A stretch of 64,000 nt of DNA from Tilletia caries (taxonomy: Eukaryota; Basidiomycota; Exobasidiomycetes; Tilletiales; Tilletiaceae). The translations under genes and the position numbers were made by a program. Under the pieces are notes generated by a model. It saw only the letters and a list, made by a program, of their open reading frames with translations. It had not been told where the DNA came from and did no database searches. The DNA lies in the NCBI GenBank assembly GCA_032718865.1, contig JALUTQ010000041.1:1178001-1242000 (forward strand), given 5' to 3'. Position 1 is the stretch's first letter, and each line of letters opens with the position of its first letter. This document shows, piece after piece, positions 44,513 to 55,219 of the stretch.

Positions 44513-45314
44513 GGTCGGTGTTGGTGTTGGTTGTGGTGGTGGTGGTGGTTGCTGCGGAGGATGGACAGGAGGCCGTGGGGTCTGGGGAGCGTTGCTGTTG
44601 ATGAAAAGAGGTCGGAATTCACCGCCTACAGAAGGGAGCAACGGGACGTGCCTGACAGCGGGCCTGCGTCTGAGTGGGGGAGCAGCAGGAGGACCGGTGG
44701 GAAGGCGAGAGAGAGAGAAGGATCCCCTTTGGCGAGGCGGAGAGTCGAGTGAGTGACTGTGACTGTGACTGTGACTGTGACTGTGACTGTGAGTCTGTGA
44801 CACTGTCTGGTCTTGCGGCTTCGCCTTTCCACACACGGCCAGGACCGTGGGATGCAGGAGAGAGAGGGGGGGAAGTCGAGAGAGGAGCGTCTGGACGACA
44901 GAGAACAGACAGAGAGGGGCAGTCAGGCGCAGCGAAGGAAGGAGCACACCAAAGAGGAGTGCGGATTGCGGAACGGGGGAGGGACGATCTTACCAACTGC
45001 TAATCCGAGCAGACCCTCAACCACGCTCCTACAGACTCCCCGCGCAGAGTCTCTCAGTCTCACATCTCCTTCATTGTCTCCCGCAGAAGTCCGAGCCAGA
45101 CCCACTCCGAACCTGTTACCTGAAGCAGACACTGCCACCAGTGGGGTTGTTTTAAGCGACTTAAAAAAAAAACTTAAAACAATGTTTCAGGGGATTTTTA
45201 GAATTTCATGAAACGCACTTGCTTTCAAGCTGTTCTAGAGTTTCCTAAGGCATTTGCACTTTTCAGCACCCAAAAACCATGATCTACCCCATGCAAATCG
45301 CTCCTGTTTTAACA
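44513..45314. other. Upstream region of the casein kinase gene
   Basis: Open minus-strand frames extend the kinase frame upstream but lack a better ATG. The stretch contains the hexamer repeat at 44753. From 45150 it turns AT-rich, with an AAAAAAAAAA run, and no gene is seen. Confidence 0.45.
44753..44801. repeat. (GACTGT)n microsatellite
   Basis: About seven tandem copies of TGACTG, about 240 bp upstream of the casein kinase ATG, in its promoter or leader. Confidence 0.9.
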
Positions 45315-45317
45315 TTA

Positions 45318-45641
45318 AGGGGTTTCGTCAGAGGTGTGCATTCATACATGTTCTTCATTTTGGTCATTGAAATGTGCAGTTTTGACCGCTCCAAATGAAG
45401 ACCCCGTGCGCGACCCTTCACCGAGTGTCAAGAAAATAAGAAGGAGAATGAATTGAAATGAGGTGTGCCAGAATGTACATGGACCAAAACGCGGCCTCGA
45501 AGCGCGTTTTGGCTCACGAACATTCTGGCACATCGCTCATTGAGGAATCACCGAAACGCCGGATGTTCGATCAAAGTTTCGAGCAGCGAAATGAGCCAGA
45601 ATGTTCGAGCACGCATGCTCACCGCACTGACGAAACCCCCT
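45318..45641. mobile_element. MITE-like element with a hairpin
   Basis: AGGGGTTTCGTCAG at 45318-45331 is mirrored by CTGACGAAACCCCCT at 45627-45641, with looser complementarity continuing inward. A perfect stem CCAAAACGCG/CGCGTTTTGG (45484-45493 and 45503-45512) lies inside. Target duplication is not clear, so the class is open. No gene. Confidence 0.5.
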
Positions 45642-45989
45642 ATTGTGTTCTAGAGTGCCTAAAATAACGCAGCAGTGGTGTTGCCACGTGACCTTCAGTC
45701 ACGTGGAATTTTTTGGCCACCCAGAAATCGCTCATACAGAGCAAACGAGCAGAACGACGAACCAAACAAAGACGCAACATCGACGTTTGAGGCGAATTTT
45801 ACGCGAGCGAGGCGGTTGGACGTTGCTGAGGGCACCGTGCTGTCGTGGGGGTGGTGGCAGACTTAGCCTCATATCACCAGGCTGTCTGTAGCAAGCCGAC
45901 GTCGGCAATTCAGTCCAGTGCTTTGTTTCGTCCAATCTCCGAAACAACCTCACGTGACTGCTTAAAAGCCTCCGAAGGACGTCTAGCTT

Positions 45990-46621
45990 GCTAGACAGCC
46001 TGGTCTTAAAACTGACATTTTTGCTTGCGATGTAAAAAGACTTAGTCGTTTCAGGAGCCTTCCCAGCCACCACTCAGATCGCTTCCCAGCTCGGCAGCCA
46101 GCAATGAACACAGTAGCATTCGCTGCCAGATGACTGAATACTGAACACCCTCCCTTTGTCTCGCGCACACATGTCCGGAAAGAGCTGCTGAGAGTGCTGC
46201 CGAGAGTGCTGCTGAGAGAGCTATTGAGTGAGCTGCTGAGCGCCGCTTCGTGAGCGCCTCTTCGAGCTCGGCGGTCAGCTGCTCCTTGTCCGAGCGTGCA
46301 TGGATGATGAGAATGACATGTTGACCTGACCTGTGGGCTGTGCATTGACTCTGACTAAGTACATGTGAGTGAGTGCGAGGGCGAGTGCGAGTGCGTGTGC
46401 GTGTGCTGTGTGCGTGGGTTAGTGAGTGAGTGCGAGCATGGGTGTGGGTGTGAGTGTGCTGTGTGAGTGTGCTGTGTGAGTGTGCTGTGTGAGTGTGGGT
46501 GTGGGTGTGCACGGACCATGTGAGCGGTGAGCTGGCTGTTGCTACAGTGAGAGGCCGCTGAAACGACTAAGTCTTTTGACATCGCAAGCAAAATGTCACA
46601 TTTCAGCCCAGGCGTTCTAGC
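45990..46621. mobile_element. Element with ~68-bp imperfect inverted ends and internal minisatellites
   Basis: Positions 45990-46060 and 46553-46621 are inverted copies (TTTTGCTTGCGATGT, AAAAGACTTAGTCGTTTCAG) with scattered mismatches. The interior has degenerate GAGAGTGCTGCT units (46185-46245) and a GAGTGTGCTGTGT array (46370-46505). A second inverted pair links CCAGGCTGTCTGTAGCAAGC (45879) to GCTTGCTAGACAGCCTGG (45986). No coding frame is credible. Confidence 0.6.
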
Positions 46622-46881
46622 GAACGGTACGTGATTGGAGCTGGGTCAACCCCTCCACATCACCTGGGAATTTTCCCACACATACAGAAGTGGAGCTAAG
46701 ACACGCCTGGGGATCTGAGGCTATGGCAGACTGCATGCAACCAAGGGAGCGAGCCAGCTGTGCGAGGGCAATTTCAGAGTCTCAACAAAATTTAAGCTCA
46801 TCCGTTTTAGGATCTTTTTTACTGATGTTTTAGGACCACGAAAAACGGAACCAATCCAGAATTTTTACGGGGACTTTTCTA

Positions 46882-47143
46882 ATGGCCGCCCCGGGGCGGG
46901 TACGTATGGAGAATGTTCTTAAGCCCGCCCCCCACCTTTCAATGCCCCTCAAAATTTCCGCCCCCCCCCATGATCATTACGTAAGTCTCAATTATCTCAC
47001 GGCTCGCATATCGACACGTTAGAGTGTAGTTGGTGATTGGTGATCACGCTATGAAGACCGGGGGGGGGGGGCGGTTTTTGGTTCGGAAAGCAGCGGTGCT
47101 AGGGGGGGCGGGCTCAATTGGAGGGCCGCCCCGGGGCGGCCAT
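46882..47143. mobile_element. TA-flanked GC-rich MITE, 262 bp
   Basis: The ends are exact 18-bp inverted copies (ATGGCCGCCCCGGGGCGG), bordered by TA at 46880-46881 and 47144-47145. Each end is itself nearly palindromic. The interior carries long C and G runs. Confidence 0.72.
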
Positions 47144-47159
47144 TAGAAACGCCCTTTTT

Positions 47160-48056
47160 ACGGCAGCTAAAACACTGCGATTCTAGGGGGTGTTTTAAAC
47201 CCTCTAAACCGCCACCCAAGGTGGCAGTGAGAGGGGAAGCAGGCGGGCTCGGATCGCGCACCGCAGCGTCTGCGTACAAGATAGATCTCGCCCCTCTCTA
47301 GACTCCCCTTCCAATTGACAGAGGGAGATCTTCCAGGGAGATAGAGAGGCCTGAGGAGTGAGGCCAGCTGGAACCTCCTTAATGATCTCCACGAGCGCAG
47401 ACAACAGCCATCGGAAGTCAGTTTTCCAGCACAGATCTTGGCAGCAAGACGGCAAGGCGGCGCGGACCCCATGCCTCATCGCTTCATCCCACACTACTGG
47501 ACCTCATGCCTCATGTTCTCTGCTTGCGCATGTTTCGTTGTTGGTGACTGGTCGATCCCGTCGATCCCCCCCACCCACGTGCAAGATGCACCGGCGTTTT
47601 CGGACCTCGGCGAGGAGCCCCTCACGTGAGTGCCGAGCAGCACGCGCTCAAAATTAAGATTGGCGCTAAACTACAGCGCGTCCCTTTGTTTTGAAACCAC
47701 TCTTGCAGATCATGAGTTTCTTCCGGACAAATAATCGGGAGGAACGGGATGGCTCGTTTCCCCCCCCCCGGAGCACATCTCTCTCTCCAAGCTCTCTCCA
47801 TCGTGGTCCAGCTTCTGGCGGACTGACCGTGCTTGCGCTTCTTCCATCGGCGCTCAGCCAACCGCGCCTTCCATTTCGAACGAATGACAGATGATCGAGC
47901 AGATGATAATGTGAGCGTCGAACATGTAATCCTTATGGACATCTGCTGCGACCCTGTCGAGCTAAAGGCTGTTGGGTCGAGCTCTCCAAAACCAGGGGTG
48001 AGGTCCGTCGATGACGTATGTAACGGGAACGAGTGACGATGGGAACGACTCGCCCT
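47160..48056. other. Spacer, no gene supported
   Basis: Several frames of 60-100 codons exist on both strands, without splice consistency or domains. A C10 run lies near 47760. Confidence 0.45.
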
Positions 48057-49309
48057 TCACTCGAAAGACTTGTAGAATACGATGGCATCCTGTCGGAACC
48101 CAAGAGTGTTCAGTCGCATAAAGGAAAGACACTCCACAAGGAACCCAGCCACAAAGAAGGAAAGGAAAGGGAGGGAAGAACTCACAACATATTCCTCCTC
48201 TCCACGCTCTCCCCTCTCGCCTTCACACCTCAACCTGCCAGCTTTGGGTATCAACCCAGCCCGTGTGAAGCCCAACTGGTCCCAGATCCGAACCGAAGCC
48301 CCGTTGTTGACGTAGACCAGGTTGAACACGCTCGCCTTGAATCCGAGGCAGGGTGCGTAGTACAGGTAGCTTTTACCCAGAGTCGAGCCGAGGGAAAGAC
48401 CGCGTTGCGTGGGTGAGACTACGAAGCCGCCGTTGCAGATCTGGGTTTAAGCAGAGAAGGGAACAGGATCGTAGAAATCGACGTGTGAGCATATGGAGGG
48501 TTTGGATCGAGGTCAGCGAAGAATGGTAGTGGGTGTCATGGGATACATACGTGCGAGGAGCGTCCTGGGTAGTTGGGCTGAGTTGGAAGGACCCAGAATT
48601 AGAGACAGCAAGTGTGGGCGAAGGGAGGGAAGCAAAGCAAAGGGGTGGAAAGGCGAAGAGGGAAGAAGGAAAAAGTCAAGATTATAGTCAACTGATACTT
48701 GCAGATCAGAAATCACTTAGCAAAAGTACTCACCTTGACACTAAGCGGACGAAGGCGGATGATTTCGAAGATCAAAAGAAAGTAATGAGTAGAAGCCCCG
48801 GACCCATGAATGTGTTGGTGGAGAATCACTCACTAGTAAAAGCCCGCCACTGCTTCCTTCCACGTCCTGCCATTACGCGCCGCCTCCAGCAGTGCACCCG
48901 GAGCTGTGACTCCACCCGCCTCGATCAACCTCCCCTCCATCCCTTCAATCTCAGGCCCCAAGGTAGGAAGACTCTCCGCGTCCTCCAAAACACCCACAAA
49001 GACATCCGCCGCGAAAAAATACGACTCGAACGCCGTGCCCTCCCCTCGGAACCCACTGACGTCTTCTTGCGGGTACGTCCGACCGTCTTCAACCGTGGAG
49101 GCAAATGTGGACCGGAGATGCTCGAGCAAGGTTCCGCCTTCGGAGTCTGATGACAGGGCCTGAACGGAGACGAGATTGGGGATCTGGTGTATGCTCAACT
49201 TGATTGCCGGGTTGCGAGTCGGCCAGAGCGAGGAAGGTAGGGAGGCCGAGGATTCTGTGACAGTAGTAGATGACGGCCCAGTCCGGGTGATAGCTCCGTA
49301 AGCACTCAT
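48057..49309 (-). CDS. Mpr1-like GNAT acetyltransferase with a 7-nt microexon
   Basis: Five minus-strand exons keep one frame: 48834-49309, 48734-48740 (7 nt), 48551-48577 (27 nt), 48186-48440 and 48057-48089; 265 residues. The short exons together encode YVK and PNYPGRSSH, joining GFY to ICNGGFVVS exactly as in the yeast Mpr1 family (YIKPNYPARCSH). The acetyl-CoA region reads RGLSLGSTLGKSYLYYAP, GFKASVFNLVYVNNGASVR and IWDQLGFTRAGLIPKAG; the last exon gives DAIVFYKSFE. Mpr1 acetylates toxic proline analogues and proline-pathway intermediates and protects against oxidative stress; this substrate is assumed from family. A Glu/Arg-rich insert (ERGERGEEE) precedes the last intron. A relic copy lies at 14.9 kb. 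Confidence 0.87.
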
Positions 49310-49424
49310 CCTATCAGAGCGGAGAGGGTGGATGCAGAAAGAAAGCGACGAGAGATAGATAAGTATGCAAAGGATGGTGGAGGGAAGTTTCGCTTACGAA
49401 AAGCGAATTCAAAAACAAAAAGGA

Positions 49425-49508
49425 TGATTTCGCCCGGGCTCGAACCGGGGACCACATGCGTGCTTAAGTTTGTTAAGCATGTGTCATAACCAGCTAGACC
49501 ACGAAACC
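49425..49508 (-). tRNA. tRNA-Val (AAC), second copy
   Basis: Identical over all 84 nt, intron included, to the gene at 19989-20072 and on the same strand. Flanking sequence is only loosely similar (a CGGCAGAATG...CTCTCAACC block about 60 bp upstream in both). Confidence 0.93.
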
Positions 49509-51079
49509 AGCTTGGATGCGAAAATGTTGCCAGAAGTAAATATAATGCATGATTATTTTGAGGCGGCAGAATGATACTCTCAACCGATCTCGCGAACCTC
49601 AAGCTGTCCACCGTCTCCATCATCTCCTCTCAACAGGACCATCGCAACGACCAACGAGAACCTCCCACAATGCTCCAGAGTCCAGAAGAGAGGAGAAGTC
49701 CTCCCGCAGCCTGCCCTTCGGAATGTTGTGCTGACCTCCTTTCACAGTTATAAGCACTGGCCATTTGGCCAGCAACAACTGCATGCTCTTCTCCCTGTTC
49801 CCGATTCCGCATAGGTCTCCACAGGTCTCCGGCCCACCCAGCAGTTATTGCCTTCCCGGTAAAGAAAGGGGGATGCTTCGGATCTAAAAGCAGCTTGTCC
49901 TACCGCGTTGTGCGTACACGATATCGGTCTTCTACTTCCTCCGACGCACCTTGCTGATAGCTGAAACATTTTGTTGCCAGCCTTGCATCTTTCCAGCTCA
50001 AGCATGATACCTTCTAGAGAATACGGTCGTCGAATTCCAGCCCCAAGGACACTGTTCTTGTCTGGAAGCAAAGCGGTCAAGGCCGAAAAAAGTGCTGGCT
50101 GCTGGAGGCAACAAGGTAAGACTTGGTCAAAACTGTCGTGTATAAAGTACATGTGTACATACACAAATTTCTTTGTGGACCTTGGCCTGGGCCGGCCTGA
50201 TCAGAGATGCCTTCTCACCGCTGGTGGTCTGCTGGATGTACGTACAACACGTCCAAGAGGAAGAGAAAGTGAAAAAGGACGGAAGAGAAAATGATCACGG
50301 AAGAGTGTGGAGGTGATCGCAACGACCACCGTTGGAATAATGTGAAGAGGGATCGAACAGAAGGAAAAGAAGGGACGCAGGCCCTATAATCTCACTTCAG
50401 CCAAATCACACATACATTTATCACCGCCTTCACTACTGCTGCCTTTACTACGGTGCGCAGTTGAGGATCATGATTGATGCATTTATCTTTCTCCCAATCC
50501 CGTCCCGCCCATCGAGCAGCGTTGGCGAACGTTTTTATTTTCTTTGGCAGGTCTTCGTTACGCGATTGATTACACGTCCCATTCTATTCGTCCCCTTCAA
50601 GCGAGATCTCCCTGTCTGGACTTCAGCTGACCAGACTCTCACATTCACACTCACATGCAGTTGTATCATCTGATCCACTGATCATCATCAGTATCACATC
50701 CTGCCAGCAAAAGACGACATGGCTGATTGTTCTTCCCGATGAGCAATACACGGGGCGTCGATATGGAGCGGACTTATACATACATCGGGGCGTCGCCTTA
50801 CGCATCGGAGCGTCGCCTTAATAATCGGGGCGTCGACATGGCCCTCGGCCTTACACTTTGGTTCAGCCGCTATGGACACACCCAGATACTTCGTGGCAAG
50901 TCTTGAGATCTCGCAACTACTCGGTCCAGTGAAAGTAAAGGGTGTAAGACTATACAAGTACTGGAAGGACTGCTGCCGGTGCTGATTTATCACAGACAGA
51001 CATCAAAAGCTCTTCCACATCACGTCGTGCTACGCATCGCCTGCTATCCACACACTCGCCATACCAATCTCACCAGACA
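49509..51079. other. 1.57-kb spacer, no gene supported
   Basis: Frames on both strands are short and without domains. The last 150 bp hold the promoter of the 51.1 kb gene, with a TATA-like CTATACAAG near 50950. Confidence 0.45.
50750..50840. repeat. Short direct repeats around GGGGCGTCG
   Basis: Four copies of TCGGGGCGTCG or close variants, two of them extended as GCGTCGCCTTA, spaced about 20-35 bp. No element boundaries are visible. Confidence 0.6.
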
Positions 51080-51621
51080 ATGGTTTACCCTCGCTCCCTC
51101 CTCCTTCTTTCCCTCCTCCTTTTCGTCGCCGCGGTTGCCGACTGTGCACCTTTGCAGAAGTCATCCTGCCCTTCATGTCCGGCTTCATCTCAAAATTCCA
51201 ATGTGAGTGCATCGACAGATCTAAGCGACATTTGGGTCGTCGATAGAATACTCACGCGCTCTTTTGATATCTTCAGCTGGAAGCCCGCGGGGGAATTCAC
51301 GTCGGAAGTGATCTTCTATCTCTGGAGGGTTTGTACGGTGAGTCTCACATGTCTGGAAGGGAAGCTGTTGGTCGAAGAGTGCATCTGACACTGCTGTGCC
51401 TCTGCTGTTGTGTGCGCGGAGCAGAATTACATGCTGAAGATCTGGATGATATGCGCGTCATGCTACGAAAATCAAGAGCTCATATAACACAACTGGGGAC
51501 GACGGCCCGGAACGAAAAGATCCAGTCGCTGAAGGAGGAGATACGTCTTGCCCGCGCACGTAAGGAGTGGATCAGGAATCGGATCAAGACTCTATATCCT
51601 AACCTATCCTCAGACGCGTGA
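51080..51621 (+). CDS. Secreted protein with an alpha-helical C terminus
   Basis: Exons 51080-51202, 51277-51337 and 51425-51621 give 126 residues in one frame. A strong signal peptide (PRSLLLLSLLLFVAAVADC) is followed by PLQKSSCPSCPAS, a Gly-rich second exon (LEARGGIHVGSDLLSL) and a long charged, probably helical tail (DDMRVMLRKSRAHI, IQSLKEEIRLARARKEW). Three cysteines sit just after the signal (C-x7-C-x2-C), too few for the 10-cysteine family. I recognise no domain. The 3' part alone would be called as a smaller ORF; the splice sites (GTGAGT donors, CAG acceptors) favour this model. Confidence 0.7.
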
Positions 51622-52357
51622 ATCGTAAATGGATCTCGACGACCTTTTGGGCCAAGATTGCGGCCTGCTTCAAGTTGGGACATAATTGATCTCATTTTTA
51701 CGATGGGAGTGGCCCAGTAACGATCGCTTCGACGTTCAGATGTGGATTCCTGTTTTGAAAAATACATACACCCGCATAGTTCCATGTTTGCCAGCCAGTC
51801 TCGATCGCTGTTGCTGTTGCTGCGTACGCTCACAGAGACATCTCAAGATGGTAAGAAGCCAAGAAGGAATCACCAAGAGAGGAGCCAAATGATTGTAGTG
51901 TCAGAAGGGACCGCGGATGACAGGGAGAAAGGACGAGACAAGGGCTGCTTCAATTATTGCCTGGGACAACACAAGAAAGAGAACGAATATGAGAGTCAAG
52001 CAAAAGGTTAAGAATAATGAAGAGGGCCTACAGCTGAGGGAGTAGGAGAGCAGAGAAGCGACGAAGACCGGTATACAAAGGATGGGGAAGCAAAGAAGCG
52101 TGGGAGCGTTGCTTTGTTTGTTCAGACCTAAGATCTAAGACTTGAACGGCGCAAGAAACGATCAATACACGAACAGACCAACTCAGGTGCGAAGATACTT
52201 GTGAGCGTTGGACCTATCCGGACTCCGGACAAGTGTTCTCCTCGTCCTCCAAGACATATATCGCATCCGAAGCTGCAATGACATCCTTTCCCTCTCGCAG
52301 ATATTTTCGGGTTCGCTATGGTCTGCCATGAGCAGGGAGTAGCGATGATGGGAATGG
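51622..52357. other. Spacer before arm B', no gene supported
   Basis: Single-copy DNA between the 51.1 kb gene and the edge of the inverted duplication. Frames are short on both strands. Confidence 0.45.
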
Positions 52358-54504
52358 CTCAATCCTGCTCAAACCCCCTATCTTGTTTCTATCGTCCTAG
52401 TACACTACCTGCTGAAATTTTTGCTGAATTGAACACATCATATTCATCCACATCTCCTCAAAACCTTGAGCCGACCGGTCGTCCGTTTGCGCGCGAGCCT
52501 TAGGAGCATGGGAGCGGCCAGGTATTTGAGAGAGCGAGGTATCACAAGTGGGACTATGTGACTGGCTGTCGAGAGCCGATCAACGGCATCTCTGTGCCGT
52601 CTCGAAGCGCTTAGTGTACTCAGCGGCATGGAATTGAATGGAAAGGCGTTGTTATGTGGCGAACGTGTTCTGATTGCGTGCCATATCGTGTACAACAACG
52701 CGGAAATGATTTGCCTGGGAAGTGCAAAGATCCTTGCAGCGTTTGGAATCTAGATGACCGCTAAACTGTGGGCATCTTTCCGGCATGGCTCCTACCTCCA
52801 TACTAATCCAACTGTGCTTGCCTATGATTCCCAGTCCAGATTCATGGTACCTTATTGCATGTGTCGGCCTCCAAGACTTCAACTCAGGCGCATAACCCAT
52901 CATTCATTCATACTCTTCGCTGCGTTATGTCACATTCAGTGATTTCAGCTGAGAAACGAACAGTAGTGTTGCACTTTGCAGAACAATGTGAGTTTCATTC
53001 GGAGAGGAGGGGAGAGTTGAGAAATGTCCAGAGGAAGCTGAGCGCGCGATCTTCCTGGCGTCGAGCTTGATGCGGTGAGGTTCGTCCTTGAGGAGCGGCA
53101 GCGTTGAACTTGTCGTCCGCGTCCACTTCCAGGTTGGCTTAGGCCGTGGAATCAGCAGTCTTGTCCTTCTCGGTTTCTTCGGGAGCCTCGGTCTTGCCGT
53201 AACTTTTGCCGTCGTGCTTCTCGCCCTTCATCCCCTTCTCGCCCTTTTCGCCCTTCGGTCCCTTTTCGCCCTTTTCGCCCTTCGGTCCCTTTTCGCCCTT
53301 TTCGCCTTTCTCGCCCTTGGGTCCCTTTTCACCCTTCTCCCCCTTGTCATTTTCCCCCTTGGGTCCCTTTTCGCCCTTCTCGCCCTTTTCACCTTTGGGA
53401 CCCTTGTCTCCCTTCTCCCCGTTGTCACCTTTGGGGCCGTCCTCCCCCTTCTCTCCCTTGCCATCGTATTGGTCGTGGTCGTTCCCCTTTCCGAAGGCGT
53501 CGCGACGGTGGATGGCATCGCCGTAGAGCGGACCGTTCTTGTAGTCGAAGCCGGCGTCGACAGAGCGAGGGCTGAGGTCAAGAATGTTGCTGATTCCGGT
53601 GAGGGGAGCGGAGGCGATGGGCTTGACGGCAACCAGCATGGCGCAGAGTACGAGGGAGAGCTTGGAGTTGAGCTGCATGTTGACGAGTCTTGTGTGTGTG
53701 TGTGTGTGGAATGTGTGTGGGGGGGAAGTGTCTGAGAGCAGTAGAGAGGGTAAGTGATGTCTCGTGATTGACTGAAGAATGAGTCAGGAGGAATGAGGAA
53801 TGAGTGGTGGTGACGAGGCGAACGAACCTGAAAAAAACTCGACGCCCCCCGTCTTCTTATACCTAAGCGTACGTACTCCGACCTCCCTTCGGCATCTCGC
53901 CATGCTCTGCCTCAAGCCGCTAGATCATTGCGATAACGAATGATCGCTCCAGTTCGAGGCGACCCGCGTCAATGCTGGATTGACTGGCCAACACATTCAA
54001 GGCTGGGGCGGCGGAGCTACGCCGAAATATCGGACAAGAGACCCGCTTCCGCTCGCGCTTGAGTTTGCCAGGGACTCAGTATGGATGCGCTCATTGGTGG
54101 AAGCCCACTTTCCCAGATGTACTCTGAAGCGCGGGTGCTCCGTAGCTGTTCCTGTCGAATGCTTGCATCCAGGTCGATTGTCTGCGGCCACTCTCGAGGC
54201 TTGATCCGGGATGGGACTCCGCGATCAGGAGGAGAGCAAGAGGAAAGTTAAGAGGTGGAGAAAAGTACCTCATGCTGCGCGGGCTCGACTGTGACTGGGG
54301 CCAGCGAGCAGAGTTCCCCATCCACTTGTCTAATTTGTTTGTTTGTTTGGTCAGTTTGGTTTGTTGTTTGGTGTTTGTTGCGGTAGTCATGTGAGCGTGT
54401 GAGCGGTGAGTAACGTTCTGGATCTTCTATATATAACGTTGAAGGACGCAACTTCGCAACGTATCCGCATATGAAATCCAACGATTGCGGAGCGGACAGA
54501 CAAT
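52358..54504 (-). repeat. Arm B' of the large inverted duplication
   Basis: Inverted copy of 27105-29212. Boundaries fall near GAGCAGGATTGAGC (52358 side) and TGTCCGCTCCGCAATCG (54504 side). The part outside the collagen gene (52358-53138 and 53679-54504) holds no supported gene but keeps the promoter TATA-like box of the collagen gene near 53860. Confidence 0.92.
53139..53678 (-). CDS. Secreted collagen-like protein (arm B' copy)
   Basis: Single exon, 179 residues, minus strand. Signal peptide and unique region are almost the same as in the 27.9 kb copy (LDLSPRSVDAGFDYKNGPLY here). The Gly-X-Y tract has about 26 triplets with one break, GENDKGEK, where two residues interrupt the register; it also contains GED, GDN and GMK triplets absent from the other copy. 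In natural collagens such breaks kink the helix. The acidic tail ETEKDKTADSTA is identical. The copies therefore differ mainly by repeat gain, loss or slippage. Confidence 0.88.
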   Translation of the reverse strand: MQLNSKLSLVLCAMLVAVKPIASAPLTGISNILDLSPRSVDAGFDYKNGPLYGDAIHRRDAFGKGNDHDQYDGKGEKGEDGPKGDNGEKGDKGPKGEKGEKGEKGPKGENDKGEKGEKGPKGEKGEKGEKGPKGEKGEKGPKGEKGEKGMKGEKHDGKSYGKTEAPEETEKDKTADSTA

Positions 54505-54634
54505 GTCGCACTTTCTCTCTGCCTCTCCTATACTCCTGTGCTCCTATGCTTCAAGGTCATTTCGCGAAGTCCAACGACCAGTGCACTTCTACACAAGCAG
54601 TTTTCTTGCTGTTACAACTGAGCAGCCACAATTC

Positions 54635-54780
54635 TGCTAAGATTCCCCACCACCGACTTGCCAGGCAATCGCCTCCTCCTTTGTACTTCTCATCACCCAT
54701 GGACACCTGCTAAGATTCCCCACCACCGACTTGCCAGGCAATCACCTCCTCCTTTGTACTTCTCATCACCCATGGACACC
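54635..54780. repeat. Tandem duplication of 73 bp
   Basis: Two head-to-tail copies (54635-54707 and 54708-54780) starting TGCTAAGATTCC and ending GGACACC, one mismatch noted. It fills the short gap between arms B' and A', where the other side of the inverted structure has the GH47 gene. Confidence 0.9.
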
Positions 54781-55219
54781 TCTGGCCCCAAGCACGTTGC
54801 AGGCTTGTTTGCAACGTAACTTTCATAGCTCCACCCACGTCAGCAGGGGAATGGAGCTCCAAACAAACATGCGGCATGTACATATTTTAGGGCAGGAAAC
54901 AACGAAAAATGCATATTGAGACGAGCAAAGGGACCGAAGTATCGACGCTATACTCCATAGTTCCTGGGAAGGAAAGGTAAGTCGCTACGTACCAGAGACA
55001 TGCAAAGGCCGGCAAGGGATCGTACGCTCCGAAATCTGGCGTGGATGTGAATGTCGACCTGCCCAACATAACTCTGGAAATGCACTCGAACTTGTGAAAG
55101 AACTCCAAGAATGCAGGAGGAGGAGAGAATGAACAGGAAGCAGAACCTGGGTATCTGTTAGATCGTTCACCAGCTCGAGTTTGAGTCTGGGGCTTGATCG
55201 AATGTCAGACGAGAGCCAG

